A DNA stretch of 64,000 nucleotides. Origin: Verrucomicrobiota bacterium. Its GTDB lineage: Bacteria > Verrucomicrobiota > Verrucomicrobiia > Limisphaerales > JACRJZ01. The notes under the pieces are model-generated. The model made no database searches and was not told where the DNA came from. It saw only the letters and a program-made list of their open reading frames with translations. The first letter of the stretch is position 1. Every line of letters begins with the position of its first letter. Positions 9,198 to 18,521 of the stretch are shown here, piece after piece. A program made the translations under genes and the position numbers. Where the stretch lies: assembly GCA_016219875.1 (NCBI GenBank), contig JACRJZ010000074.1, positions 1-64,000 of the forward strand. Reading direction: 5' to 3'.

Positions 9198-9500
9198 CAA
9201 GCCGCGCAGACGATATGAGCGGTTCTCGTCCGCACCTGGAACCGTAGCTGTCAGCCGGTTCGAATTCAATTTCCGAACGCTGGCTGTCTGAACGCCGGTC
9301 TCGGTCCTCCAAGTCGGCGGCGAAAGGCTCTCGCTGCATTCCAAGACAACGCCTGCCGCGTTAGCCGGCCAGGAAATCCTGACGCCCGTGCCCGAACTTA
9401 TTGCCGCCAGCGGCGGAGGCGCCTCCTCGCCGCTGAGCACGCCATTCCAATCGCGGTCGATGCCCATCCGCTGACCGGACGCTCGGGTTCCACAGTGGGT
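9198..9500 (-). pseudogene. decayed 3' end of an exported protein gene
   Basis: The minus strand encodes GIDRDWNGVLSGEE, then about 70 residues with RISWPANAAGVVLE, SLSPPTWRTET and ending RSYRLRGL. That is the Asp-rich linker plus C-terminal module found on many exported Verrucomicrobia proteins. No start or upstream domains are present, and the frame runs on past the expected end into unrelated sequence. I read it as the relic of a longer gene. The rest of the gap (8967-9197) shows nothing recognisable. Confidence 0.55.
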
Positions 9501-9515
9501 GCGTGAAAAGGAGTT

Positions 9516-9538
9516 GGCGGGGCCAGTCTGGCCCCGCC
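9516..9538 (-). terminator. hairpin terminator after the propeller protein gene
   Basis: A perfect 10-bp stem (GGCGGGGCCA, loop GTC, TGGCCCCGCC) lies 25 nt beyond the stop of the minus-strand gene starting at 10852. There is no T-run, so it may act as a 3'-end-stabilising hairpin. Confidence 0.6.
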
Positions 9539-9562
9539 TGATCAGCCGAAACGATTACCGGC

Positions 9563-10852
9563 CTACTGAGAAACGGGGATCGCGACGATCCGTCCGGCGA
9601 GTTCGGTGACGTAGAGCGTACCGGTCTTCTCGTCGAGCGTCATGGCGGTCGGTCTGGTCAGACAGTCGGCAATGACGGTGGGAGGGCCGCCGGAGGACGC
9701 GAAGCGCAGCAGAAGACCCGGCGAGCCGAAGAACGGTCCCGCGGAAGCGTGCTGGAGCACCAGGTAATCAGTATCGCCTTGTTTCCTGATCGGGAGCACG
9801 CCAATGGCCGTCTTGAGCCCGGTGATGAACGGGATGTGGCCGCCCGTCATCGGATCGATATAGCTGCCCGTCTGCGGATCAACCGGCACGATCGCCGACG
9901 TGCCTGGCGCGAAGGGAACGCCCCGGAAGAGCGCCACCAAGAGCGTGCCGCCGGAGCGGGCGATGCCAGTCGGGACGGCTTCGGAAAACGGGCCGCCCAG
10001 CGCTGGTGCGAGCGGATTGGGCGTCAGCGGAAAGTCCGCCAGTATTGAGAACGCGCCTGACGCCACATCCACCTTCCAGACCAGGTTCCGGCCCCCATCC
10101 GTCACATAGAGGAAATCACCCTGACGCCGATCCTTGCCATCATCTCGGTCATGTCGCTGCCGATCACCGGCGAGGACCACGCCGAAAGGATTCGAGCCGC
10201 GGACGTTGGTGGGCAAGGACACGAGCGGGTTGGCGACGAAGTTGGGGAACTTCACAACCATTTCGATGGTGATCTTGTCGCGGCCGCCGTTCGACAGCCT
10301 CACCCGCTCGCCGCTGGCGAGTGCCTGCTGGTCGCTCGGCGAAAGGGTGAACCCTGCCGTGCTGCGCTCGACGAAGTCATCGCCGAATTGGATCGCCAGA
10401 ACCGAGCTGAAGAGGGGTGAGGACGCTCCGTTCGGATTTGGCACCAGCGTTCCCGCAGTCGGGCCGAGCCGTACCGCGTCACCGATGCTGATGACCACAT
10501 AGAGCGTGCTCCCGCGCAGGAAGAGGCCCGCCGGCCCCAAGGGGTCGCCGACATCAGCGATCCCCGATGGCAGCCCGGACAACAGCGCCCGGCGGCTGCC
10601 GTCGAAGTTCACAATGGTGATGCGCCCGTCGTGGGCGCCCGTGCCGGTTTCCGAGACGAGCAGATTCCGTTGCACGGATCGGATGATTGACACCGGGCGT
10701 TGAAGACCGGAGGTGAGTTCAGGTGCGGGGCATTGGGCCTGGAGGCTCAAACGTCCCACGGTTATGCTGGCCACTAGGGCGGCCAGAAAGGCCATGCGTT
10801 TCACCCAGATCTGAGTTTGGTTTACGTCATTGATATGCTTTTGCTTTTTCAT
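9563..10852 (-). CDS. exported ScyD/ScyE-like beta-propeller protein
   Basis: A 429-residue protein with a signal or anchor segment at residues 20-40 (MAFLAALVASITVGRLSLQAQ). The rest is an NHL/propeller-like series: DGRITIVNFDG, GPAGLFLRGSTLYVV, GDFLYVTDGGRNLVWKVDVASGA, VPTGIARSGGTLLVALFRGVPFAPG, and TAMTLDEKTGTLYVTELAGRIVAIPV. The phrase PTGIA...L.G.PF.PG is the hallmark of the ScyD/ScyE family, whose biochemical role is unknown. The preceding minus-strand gene (10929-11744) is also exported and 76 bp away, so the two are likely co-transcribed. Confidence 0.75.
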   Translation of the reverse strand: MKKQKHINDVNQTQIWVKRMAFLAALVASITVGRLSLQAQCPAPELTSGLQRPVSIIRSVQRNLLVSETGTGAHDGRITIVNFDGSRRALLSGLPSGIADVGDPLGPAGLFLRGSTLYVVISIGDAVRLGPTAGTLVPNPNGASSPLFSSVLAIQFGDDFVERSTAGFTLSPSDQQALASGERVRLSNGGRDKITIEMVVKFPNFVANPLVSLPTNVRGSNPFGVVLAGDRQRHDRDDGKDRRQGDFLYVTDGGRNLVWKVDVASGAFSILADFPLTPNPLAPALGGPFSEAVPTGIARSGGTLLVALFRGVPFAPGTSAIVPVDPQTGSYIDPMTGGHIPFITGLKTAIGVLPIRKQGDTDYLVLQHASAGPFFGSPGLLLRFASSGGPPTVIADCLTRPTAMTLDEKTGTLYVTELAGRIVAIPVSQ

Positions 10853-10928
10853 GATCTTCGTTCGTTGATTTTGTTAGCGATGCTCGACGAAGCCTCCCAA
10901 GGCAACGTCCAGCCGCCAGCCACCCAAT

Positions 10929-11744
10929 TCACTCGATGGGTTCGAAGCCTTTGAACACGATGTGGTAGGCGTTTGCGTGCTTGTCGTAATGCACGATGCA
11001 TTCGGTGGGATAGCTCGTCGTTCGGCCCAGCACTGCGGGCGTTGGAACCGGCAACTCGGTGTTCTCGCGACTCAGCAGGAACTCCTGAGTGATCATCGGC
11101 TCGATGAAGTGCATGTGGCTGGCGTCCGGCAGAAATCCAGCGATCATTGTGTGGAGCCAGTGGCCGGGGGCGGCATGCTCGTCAATCGTCCCCGCGTGGC
11201 GGCCCATCTGCGGAACCGAGAACGCCTCGGGCTGGGTGTAGCCCTCGGGAAGACGGTCTGCCGGAACCTGCGCAAAGAACGGGCCGGGTGGTATCGTCAA
11301 CACGGCCGCCACGGGGATGCTGTAGAAGTGGAAGTCAAAATGTGGCGCCTCATAACGGTGCGGATCCACCGTCCCGGATCCATGACCTTGTTGATTCGAA
11401 TGAATCTCGGCGTGGTTGAAGTACGTGGTCGCCTGCACCACTGGCGGAAAGTTTAGAACGGCGATGGCGCCCGCTGGTCCTGCTCCCCGTGGCGGCATGT
11501 TCTCCACCATTGAGAGCGGGATCGTCAGTCCGACCCAGATGACTTTGCCTCTGCCGTTCACGCGCGCCCAAGTCGCCACGGTTCCGCTCGCCAGGGATAC
11601 CGATTCACCGGCGACGAACTTGTGCTTCGGGCCGGCCTTGGCCTCGCCGCCCGAAAAGGCCAGCACAACTGCGCCGAGCCAGAGCGTCGTCAAGATGCGT
11701 CCTGACTGATTGAGGATTGGATTTTCTCTGTTCATTGATTTCAT
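10929..11744 (-). CDS. exported protein, TTHB210/DUF5602-like
   Basis: A 271-residue exported protein with a signal peptide (about residues 17-38, ending GGEAKAGP). The conserved core is FNHAEIHSNQQGHG, then PHRYEAPHFDFHFYSIP, MGRHAGTIDEHAAPGHW and MHFIEPMIT. The dense histidines in PHFDFHFY and ASHMHF could bind a metal. The pattern recalls the TTHB210-like (DUF5602) family, but I assign it from memory of the motif only. It is the first gene of a probable two-gene unit with the propeller gene and is divergent from the kinase at 11890. Confidence 0.6.
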   Translation of the reverse strand: MKSMNRENPILNQSGRILTTLWLGAVVLAFSGGEAKAGPKHKFVAGESVSLASGTVATWARVNGRGKVIWVGLTIPLSMVENMPPRGAGPAGAIAVLNFPPVVQATTYFNHAEIHSNQQGHGSGTVDPHRYEAPHFDFHFYSIPVAAVLTIPPGPFFAQVPADRLPEGYTQPEAFSVPQMGRHAGTIDEHAAPGHWLHTMIAGFLPDASHMHFIEPMITQEFLLSRENTELPVPTPAVLGRTTSYPTECIVHYDKHANAYHIVFKGFEPIE

Positions 11745-11820
11745 TTGTCGAGTTTTGTTGTCTTACACACGGACACGGTTATCGTGTTCCACCCGGTCAT
11801 GCGCCAAAAGCCGGCGAAAA

Positions 11821-11865
11821 GGCTCACGCGGTTTTGCTTTTCGCTCTTTTCGTGTGTGGTGAGCC
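11821..11865. promoter_or_regulatory. hairpin in the divergent promoter region
   Basis: GGCTCAC (11821-11827) pairs with GTGAGCC (11859-11865) around an A/T-richer loop containing TTTTCG repeats. It sits between two divergently transcribed genes (starts at 11744 and 11890). It could be a regulator site or a transcript hairpin. Confidence 0.35.
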
Positions 11866-11889
11866 GTTTTCCTGCTAAATAGCGCATGT

Positions 11890-14800
11890 ATGGGCGATGA
11901 ACCGATCTCCGTGAAGCCCACGTCTGCCGAACAAGCCGTGTTCGCCGAGGCGCTCCAGCGAGACACGCCGGAAGCCCGCGCCGATTATCTCGAGGTCGCT
12001 TGCGGAACGGACACCGCCTTGCGCCACCGCGTCGAGGCCTTGCTCCGCGCCGCCGAGAGCGCGGGCGATTTTCTGGAACAGCCCCCGACCGGATTGAGTG
12101 GAGAAGCCGACGCCACCTTGCTGGCAAGCGTGTTCTGCGAAAAACCTGGCGACCGGATTGGCCGTTACCGGCTGTTGGAAAGGATCGGCGAAGGCGGCTG
12201 CGGCGTGGTTTATATGGCCGAGCAGGAGGAGCCGGTGCGCCGCCGGGTGGCGCTCAAGATCATCAAGCTCGGCATGGACACGCGCTTGGTCGTGGCCCGG
12301 TTCGAGGCGGAGCGGCAGGCGCTGGCGCTGATGGACCATCCGAACATCGCCAAGGTGCTCGACGGTGGCGCGACGCAAACCGGGCGGCTTTACTTCGTGA
12401 TGGAACTGGTGCGCGGCGTGCGCATCACCGAGTTCTGCGACGAAGCGCGGCTCACGACTGAGGCGCGGCTCCGGTTATTTGTGCAGGTATGTCAGGCCCT
12501 CCAACATGCGCACCAGAAGGGCATCATTCACCGCGACATCAAGCCCTCGAACGTCCTCGTCACCGTCAACGATGGCGCGGCGGTGCCCAAGGTGATTGAC
12601 TTCGGCATCGCCAAGGCCATCGCCCAGAAGCTCACGGACAAGACGCTCTTCACCGAATTCCAGGCCCTGGTCGGCACGCCGGCCTACATGAGCCCCGAGC
12701 AGGCGGAGATGAGCAGCGTGGACATTGACACGCGCAGCGACATCTACGGCCTCGGGGTGTTGCTGTACGAACTGCTCACGGGCCACCCGCCGTTTGACGG
12801 GGAACAGTTGTTGAGCGCGGGGCTGGACGAAATGCGGCGCATCATCCGCGACGAGCAACCGCCCAAACCATCCACGCGACTCACGAACCTCGTAGCAGCC
12901 TCAAAATCCGAAACAGACGGAGCCTCCTCACGTCGGCTGCTACCCACGAAAGAACTCATCAGCGCGGTGCGGGGCGATCTGGATTGGATCGTGATGAAGT
13001 GCCTGGAGAAGGACCGCACGCGCCGTTACCAGACGGCCAATGGCATCGCCGCGGACATTCAACGGCACCTCAATCACGAGCCGGTTACGGCGCGATCGCC
13101 CAGTGGCCTGTATCTGCTGCAAAAGCTGGCGCAACGAAAGCGCGGAGCCTTGATCACGGCGATCACAGTGCTCGTGGCGTTGCTGGTGGCATTGCTCACC
13201 CTTGCGACAAGCAATGCGCGCATCCGCCAGGAACGAAACCAGAAGGGCCGTGCGCTGCTGGAGCGGAGTGCTGCGCTGGAAGCCGCGCGCGCCAGTGAGC
13301 AGCGGGCGCGGGAGCAACTCCTCGTTTCGCTTCAGAACCAGGCGCAGGCTCGTCGCAACAGCCGCCAGATGGGGCAACGCCTGGAAAGCCTCGCCGCCTT
13401 GGCGGAAGCGGCGCGCATCCGGCCCGCCTCTGAATTGAGAGACAACGCCATTGCCGCCATGGCGGTGCCGGACGCGGCGCGCGGGCCTGTCTGGCAGGGC
13501 TGGAATCCCGACACCAAGGCGTTCACCTACGAGTCGCTTCACCAGCGCTGTGCTCGCTTCGGACAGGATGGCACGATCAGCATCCGCACCATTCCGGACG
13601 ACCGCGAACTCCAGCGCTTGGAGTCCGGTTCCGAGCCCAAAGCCGGTCGCGCATTCACCTTCAGCCCGGATGGCCGCTTCATCGCCTGGCTCGACGAGAG
13701 CGGCCGACTCCGAATCTGGCAATGGGAGCGTGGCGACTCGGTTCTCAAAAGCGCCCCCTCAGCCTGTTCCGCGCTGGCCTTCAGTCCGGACAGCCGGCGT
13801 GTTGCGGTCGGACACGAGGCCTGGATCACTTGTTTCGATCTGAGCACGGGGGAAGCGAGCCGCCGCTGGCAGACGCGGGGCCGGGCTTACTCGATGAATT
13901 TCCATCCGGACAGCCGCCGGCTCGCGGTGGGTTACGACCATGCGAACGTCGTTTCGATTTACCGTGCGGACGACGGCGAGCACGTCGCCGACTTGCCGCG
14001 GGGCGACAGCAGCATGACCATTGTCACGTGGCATCCGGACGGAAACCTCCTCGCCACGGGTGGTTCGGATCCACGCATCCAGATTTGGGATGTGCCTACG
14101 CAGGGAAAGTTGGCCGTGTTGGAGGGCCACGTCGAGCATGTGACCGCTTTGATGTTCCACTGGAGCGGGGATTTGCTCTTGTCAGCTTCCTGGGACGGCA
14201 GTGTGCGTCTGTGGCAACCGTTGCCGGGCCGGATGTTGATGCGGTTTCCCTCCGCCGGCTGGCTTGGCTTCAGCCGAGAGGATGGCCGCTGGACGGGAGT
14301 GATTTCGCCATCGGACCTTCAAGCGCAGCTCTGGGGACTCGTCCCAAGCCAGGAGTATCACACCTTCCTCAACACGTTCAGGGAGGGGGAGAACATGCCT
14401 CGCGAAGGAGAGATCAACCCCGACGGCACGTTGCTGGCCCTCGGAGGCACGGACGGGGTACGCCTGTGGGACGTCGCGCGAGGTCGCGAGGTCGCGTGGC
14501 TGCGCCTGGGCGACACGACGTCAGTGCTGTTACGGGACGAGGGCCGCGAATTGCTGACGTGCGGGTCAGCCGATGGATTGCAGCGCTGGCCCATCGAAGC
14601 AAACGCGGATGCCAGCGGCGGATGGCGATTGGGTCCATCCCATCAAATCGCCTTGCCGTTCACGCCCACGCGCATGGCCAAAGGTCGCGACGACCGGACG
14701 CTGGCGGTCGTGGGAGAAAGCGCCGGTCAGTGCGTGGTCCTTGATCTCGTTACGGAATCGGTCCGTGTCGCGGAATTGCCGCATCTCCATGCCGGCTTCA

Positions 14801-15438
14801 TCGCCTTAAGTCCGGATGCGGGGCGGGTGGCCAGCAGCGGCTGGCATTCCGATCGTGTGAAAGTCTGGGATGGGGAAAGCGGCAAGTTGCTTAAAGAGCT
14901 GGAAACGCGTGCGCCTTCGCTCGTCTTTCTCACTCCGGACAATCGAGAACTGATCGTGGCTCGCGACAAAGAATTCATCTTCTACGATTTGAATTCCCTC
15001 GAAGTGAGCCGCCGAATGCCGCGGGAGGTTGGCCTTTACCCCGGACACGTCGCCTTCACGGCGGACGGAAAACTGATGGCGCTGGAATTGGCGCCGGGGT
15101 TGATTCATCTCAAAGAAATCACTTCCGGCCGGACCGTGGCCAAACTCGAAGACCCGCAGGGCGACCATTCCACGTGGATGAGTTTCACGCCCGATGGCAC
15201 GCAACTCGTCGTGGCCGCCCGATACGCGGGCTCGATTCATCGCTGGGACTTGCGCGCCATTCGCGCCCGTTTGAAGACGATGAACCTCGATTGGGATTGG
15301 CCGGAGTTTTCCGCGCCGCCGCCGGTGGAGACTTCGTTCTCCAAGAACCGCCCGCCACTGCGCGTTCAGGTCGTTGGCACGAACCCGATTGCAGTCACAC
15401 CAGCAGCCGCTACGAACGCGTCTCCGGCCAAACCATGA
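11890..15438 (+). CDS. membrane Ser/Thr protein kinase with WD40 sensor domain
   Basis: A 1182-residue Hanks-type kinase. Residues 90-390 carry the catalytic domain: GEGGCGVVY (100-108), K123 in VALKIIK, HRDIKPSN (214-221), DFGIAK (237-242) and GTPAYMSPEQAE. One membrane helix is at about 417-437 (LITAITVLVALLVALLTLA), followed by an Ala/Arg/Glu-rich coiled coil to about 500. WD40-type repeats run from about 580 to 1130 (HPDGNLLATGGSDPRIQIWD and similar). This domain order is common in Planctomycetes and Verrucomicrobia. The stop overlaps the next start (ATGA, 15435-15438), so kinase and ECF sigma factor are translationally coupled and probably form one signalling unit. A palindromic repeat lies in frame at 12892-12943, in a loop before VRGDLDWIVMKCLEKD. 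Confidence 0.93.
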   Translation: MGDEPISVKPTSAEQAVFAEALQRDTPEARADYLEVACGTDTALRHRVEALLRAAESAGDFLEQPPTGLSGEADATLLASVFCEKPGDRIGRYRLLERIGEGGCGVVYMAEQEEPVRRRVALKIIKLGMDTRLVVARFEAERQALALMDHPNIAKVLDGGATQTGRLYFVMELVRGVRITEFCDEARLTTEARLRLFVQVCQALQHAHQKGIIHRDIKPSNVLVTVNDGAAVPKVIDFGIAKAIAQKLTDKTLFTEFQALVGTPAYMSPEQAEMSSVDIDTRSDIYGLGVLLYELLTGHPPFDGEQLLSAGLDEMRRIIRDEQPPKPSTRLTNLVAASKSETDGASSRRLLPTKELISAVRGDLDWIVMKCLEKDRTRRYQTANGIAADIQRHLNHEPVTARSPSGLYLLQKLAQRKRGALITAITVLVALLVALLTLATSNARIRQERNQKGRALLERSAALEAARASEQRAREQLLVSLQNQAQARRNSRQMGQRLESLAALAEAARIRPASELRDNAIAAMAVPDAARGPVWQGWNPDTKAFTYESLHQRCARFGQDGTISIRTIPDDRELQRLESGSEPKAGRAFTFSPDGRFIAWLDESGRLRIWQWERGDSVLKSAPSACSALAFSPDSRRVAVGHEAWITCFDLSTGEASRRWQTRGRAYSMNFHPDSRRLAVGYDHANVVSIYRADDGEHVADLPRGDSSMTIVTWHPDGNLLATGGSDPRIQIWDVPTQGKLAVLEGHVEHVTALMFHWSGDLLLSASWDGSVRLWQPLPGRMLMRFPSAGWLGFSREDGRWTGVISPSDLQAQLWGLVPSQEYHTFLNTFREGENMPREGEINPDGTLLALGGTDGVRLWDVARGREVAWLRLGDTTSVLLRDEGRELLTCGSADGLQRWPIEANADASGGWRLGPSHQIALPFTPTRMAKGRDDRTLAVVGESAGQCVVLDLVTESVRVAELPHLHAGFIALSPDAGRVASSGWHSDRVKVWDGESGKLLKELETRAPSLVFLTPDNRELIVARDKEFIFYDLNSLEVSRRMPREVGLYPGHVAFTADGKLMALELAPGLIHLKEITSGRTVAKLEDPQGDHSTWMSFTPDGTQLVVAARYAGSIHRWDLRAIRARLKTMNLDWDWPEFSAPPPVETSFSKNRPPLRVQVVGTNPIAVTPAAATNASPAKP
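12892..12943. repeat. in-frame copy of the GTAGCAGCCGACGTGAGG palindromic element
   Basis: The right arm (12922-12943, GCCTCCTCACGTCGGCTGCTAC) and a shortened left arm (GTAGCAGCC) flank a short core containing ATCCGAAACAGAC. The reverse complement matches the element at 35270-35378, including the core TTTCGGATT, and the one at 56685-56771. Here it encodes about 17 residues (VAASKSETDGASSRRLL) in a loop that varies within this kinase family. Confidence 0.75.
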
Positions 15439-16031
15439 GCAACGTCACCCAAGTTCTCACGGCGATCGAACAGGGCGACGCCCAGGCTTCGGAGGAGTTG
15501 TTGCCGCTCGTTTACAACGAACTGCGCCGGATGGCCGCGCACAAGATGGCCCACGAACCCGCCGGCCACACGCTCCAACCCACCGCTTTGGTCCACGAAG
15601 CGTGGCTCAAGCTGGTGGATTCGCCTTCCCAATCCTGGCAAAACCGTGCGCACTTTTTCGGCGCCGCCGCCGAAGCGATGCGTCGCATCCTCATTGCGCG
15701 CGCCCGGCGGAAGCATACTCAGCGCCGCGGCGCCGGCGTGGAGCACCTCGACGCGGATGCGATCGAACTCGCCAGCCCCGTTCCCGATGAGCAACTCCTC
15801 GCGCTCAACGAAGCCCTCGATCGCTTTGCCGCGCTGGAACCGCAGCAAGCCGAGTTGGTCAAACTCCGCTATTTCGTGGGCCTGAAGATTGAAGAAGCCG
15901 CCGATGTCCTCGGTATCTCCAAGGCCACCGCCACACGCTGGTGGGCTTACGCACGGGCGTGGTTGTTTGACGAAATGCAGTCTCAGTTGCACGAGACGCG
16001 ACGGACGGACGCGAGGGTTCGGCGCGCCTAG
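15435..16031 (+). CDS. ECF-type RNA polymerase sigma factor
   Basis: A 198-residue sigma factor of the Planctomycetes/Verrucomicrobia ECF type (Sigma70_ECF). Region 2 includes LLPLVYNELRRMAAHKM, TALVHEAWLKLVD and HFFGAAAEAMRRILIARARRK. Region 4 includes EPQQAELVKLRYFVGLKIEEAADVLGISKATATRWWAYARAWL, a clear helix-turn-helix. The start overlaps the kinase stop by 4 bp. In this family the adjacent kinase is thought to control sigma activity, and no anti-sigma gene is seen. A longer in-frame start upstream would lie wholly inside the kinase gene and is rejected. Confidence 0.92.
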   Translation: MSNVTQVLTAIEQGDAQASEELLPLVYNELRRMAAHKMAHEPAGHTLQPTALVHEAWLKLVDSPSQSWQNRAHFFGAAAEAMRRILIARARRKHTQRRGAGVEHLDADAIELASPVPDEQLLALNEALDRFAALEPQQAELVKLRYFVGLKIEEAADVLGISKATATRWWAYARAWLFDEMQSQLHETRRTDARVRRA

Positions 16032-16187
16032 CCTCCTCAGGTGGGCTTTCCGGGAGCCCGGTTGGTGGCCCGCCTGGAGACGCGGGTCAAGCACAAGGGA
16101 AAGTGGAGCAGTGAAGTGGAGCCCGAGGGCACCTCATTTTATGCCCGATTGACTTCCGCACTCCGTCCACTTCTACTCGCTCCGATC

Positions 16188-18491
16188 ATGCAACCTCGAT
16201 ATCGCAGTTCTCTCTTTGGCCTGGCCTGCTTGCTCGTTTTCGCCGCATCGGCCGATGGCGCGGTGCCGCTCAGCGACCGCGAGAAATCTGGCACGGTCGG
16301 CCGTTCCACCGAGAGCATAGGCTGGTTCGCCTTCGACCCGAAGCCGGACCCGTTCGAGGAAAGCCCGATCGACTTGCGGTTCCTGAACGAGAAGTTCGCC
16401 GGCGAACACGGGCGAGTCGCGGTGAAGGACGGTCATTTTGTCCACAGCGCCAACGGCCGGCCGGTGCGCTTCTGGGCGGTGAACGGGCCGTCGCGCGAGG
16501 GCGGTGACCCTGCCGCGCTGCGTCAGACCGCGCGGTTGCTGGCCAAGTACGGGGTGAACCTCGTCCGCCGCCACGGCGCGGTGTTCGACAAGGACGGTGA
16601 AACGAACCCGAACGCCACCAAGCGCGCCATCGCCATTGTGGAGGCGATGAAGTCGGAGGGTATCTACACGCACCTTTCGATCTACTTCCCGCTTTGGTTT
16701 ACGCCGCGCGCCGACCATCCGTGGCTGGCGGGCTACGACGGCAAGACGCACCCGTTCGCCGCGCTCCTGTTCAATCCCAAGTTCCAGGAGAAATATCGGG
16801 AGTGGTGGAAAGCCATCCTCACCACGCCCAGCGAAACCACCGGCCAACCGCTCATTGAGGAACCCGCCCTCTTCGGCGTGGAAATCCAGAACGAGGACTC
16901 GTTCTTTTTCTGGACCTTCGACGCCAAGAACATCCCCGATGCCCAACTGCGCATCCTGGAGAAGATGTTCGGCGATTGGCTGGTGAAGAAGCACGGCTCG
17001 CTCGACGCCGCCTTCGCCACCTGGAAGGGCCAGCCGGTGAAGCGCGATGTGCCCGCCGAGGGCCGCGTCGCCTTTCGCCCGCTGTGGAACATCTTCAACG
17101 AAAGATCAGCCCGCGACCAAGACACGGCGGCGTTTCTGTTCGAGGTGCAGACGAAGTTCTACCAGGACACGGTGGCCTTCTTGCGGAAGCTCGGCTTCAA
17201 AGGCCTGATCACGCCCTCCAATTGGTCCACCGCCAGCCCGGAAGTCTTCGGCCCGCTGGAGAAACTCAGCTACACGACCGGCGATTTCATCGACCGCCAC
17301 GGCTACTTCGAGTGCAATCACAAAGGCGACAACGCCGCCTGGTCGATCCGCAACGGCCACACTTACTCCGACCGCAGCGCGCTCCGCTTCGACGCTTCGG
17401 ACCCGACCAAGCCCCGGCAGTTCGTGCATCCGGTCATGGACCCGCACTACGACCGGAAGCCCTCCATGATTTCGGAGACGACGTTCTGCCGTCCGAATCG
17501 GTTCCGTTCCGAGGCGCCGCTTTACTTCGCGGCCTATGGTGCGTTGCAGGACAGCGATGGCATCGTCCACTTCGCCTTCGACAGCAGCCGCTGGGCGGTG
17601 AAGCCCGGATTCTGGATGCAGCAATGGACGCTGATGACGCCTGCCATGATGGGTCAGTTCCCTGCGACGGCGCTGATTTACCGGCGCGGCCTGATCGCCG
17701 CCGGCCAAGTGCTTGCCGAAGTGAAGCTGAACAAGACCGACCTGCTCCGCCTCAAAGGCACGCCATTGCCACAAGATGCCGCCCTCGATGAACTGCGCCT
17801 CAAAGACGTGCCGCAAGGCACAGAGGTGAAGCCCGGTCAGCGCATTGATCCGCTCATTCACTACGCCGGACGCGTGGACGTGAGCTTCGTCGAAGATTCC
17901 GCTCCCGCCTCGGACGGGAGAGGCACTGGTTCCCCTCGCCCATTGGATGGGAGAGGGGTCAAGGGTGAGGGGGCGACGAAAGCGACCGACCTCGCGCCGT
18001 TCGTGAATCACGCCCAGAAGACCGTCACCAGCAGCACCGGCGAACTCAAACTCGACTACGGCCAAGGTGTCCTGACGTTGAATGCCGCGCGCGCCCAAGG
18101 CGTGAGCGGCGCTTTGAAACTCGCCGGCCTGACCGACCTCAAAGACCTCAGCGTGGCCAGCGACCTCGAACTCGGCCACATCATCGCGGTCGCGCTGGAC
18201 GATCTGCCCTTGGCCACCTCGACCCGCATTCTCCTTCAGGTGATGTCCGAAGAACAAGAGACCGGGCATCGAACCGAGCCGGTCAGCCCCACGGTGAAGC
18301 GCATCGTCAACATCGGGACCGACCCGTGGCAGGTGAAGGAGTTGAAAGGCGCCGTCCGGTTCAAGCGCGCCGATGCCGCGCAATTGAAAGCCACCGCGCT
18401 CGATTTCAACGGTTACCCCACCGGTCCCGCCGGCACGGCGCAGGAAATCAAACTGCAGCCGACGACGATGTACTACCTCCTCGCGCGATAG
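16188..18491 (+). CDS. secreted glycoside hydrolase-like protein (TIM-barrel, GH-A type)
   Basis: A 767-residue exported protein with a signal peptide (MQPRYRSSLFGLACLLVFAASADG). The barrel begins with VRFWAVNGPSREGG, a GH-A style opening, and continues with ARLLAKYGVNLVRRHG. E236 in VEIQNEDSFFF fits the acid/base at the end of strand 4. E430 in MISETTFCRPN fits the nucleophile on strand 7. A C-terminal beta domain follows from about 570. The substrate cannot be told, and the GH family was not assigned. An in-frame palindromic repeat (17902-17973) encodes the linker. I preferred the ATG at 16188 over an upstream one at 16041 because only it starts a signal peptide. Confidence 0.75.
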   Translation: MQPRYRSSLFGLACLLVFAASADGAVPLSDREKSGTVGRSTESIGWFAFDPKPDPFEESPIDLRFLNEKFAGEHGRVAVKDGHFVHSANGRPVRFWAVNGPSREGGDPAALRQTARLLAKYGVNLVRRHGAVFDKDGETNPNATKRAIAIVEAMKSEGIYTHLSIYFPLWFTPRADHPWLAGYDGKTHPFAALLFNPKFQEKYREWWKAILTTPSETTGQPLIEEPALFGVEIQNEDSFFFWTFDAKNIPDAQLRILEKMFGDWLVKKHGSLDAAFATWKGQPVKRDVPAEGRVAFRPLWNIFNERSARDQDTAAFLFEVQTKFYQDTVAFLRKLGFKGLITPSNWSTASPEVFGPLEKLSYTTGDFIDRHGYFECNHKGDNAAWSIRNGHTYSDRSALRFDASDPTKPRQFVHPVMDPHYDRKPSMISETTFCRPNRFRSEAPLYFAAYGALQDSDGIVHFAFDSSRWAVKPGFWMQQWTLMTPAMMGQFPATALIYRRGLIAAGQVLAEVKLNKTDLLRLKGTPLPQDAALDELRLKDVPQGTEVKPGQRIDPLIHYAGRVDVSFVEDSAPASDGRGTGSPRPLDGRGVKGEGATKATDLAPFVNHAQKTVTSSTGELKLDYGQGVLTLNAARAQGVSGALKLAGLTDLKDLSVASDLELGHIIAVALDDLPLATSTRILLQVMSEEQETGHRTEPVSPTVKRIVNIGTDPWQVKELKGAVRFKRADAAQLKATALDFNGYPTGPAGTAQEIKLQPTTMYYLLAR
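17902..17973. repeat. in-frame palindromic repeat in the glycosidase linker
   Basis: Two palindromes lie in succession: CTCCCG (17902-17907) with CGGGAG (17915-17920), and the 11-bp arms 17932-17942 and 17948-17958 with loop TTGGA. A purine-rich tail ending GGGTGAGGGGG follows. The 72-bp unit is exactly 24 codons and encodes the low-complexity run DGRGTGSPRPLDGRGVKGEG. Repeats of this CCCTCACCC/GAGAGGGG type are familiar between genes in many bacteria. Here one is inside a gene. Confidence 0.7.
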
Positions 18492-18521
18492 AGGCCGGGA
18501 GCGCGAGCTTGCCGGTCTTTG

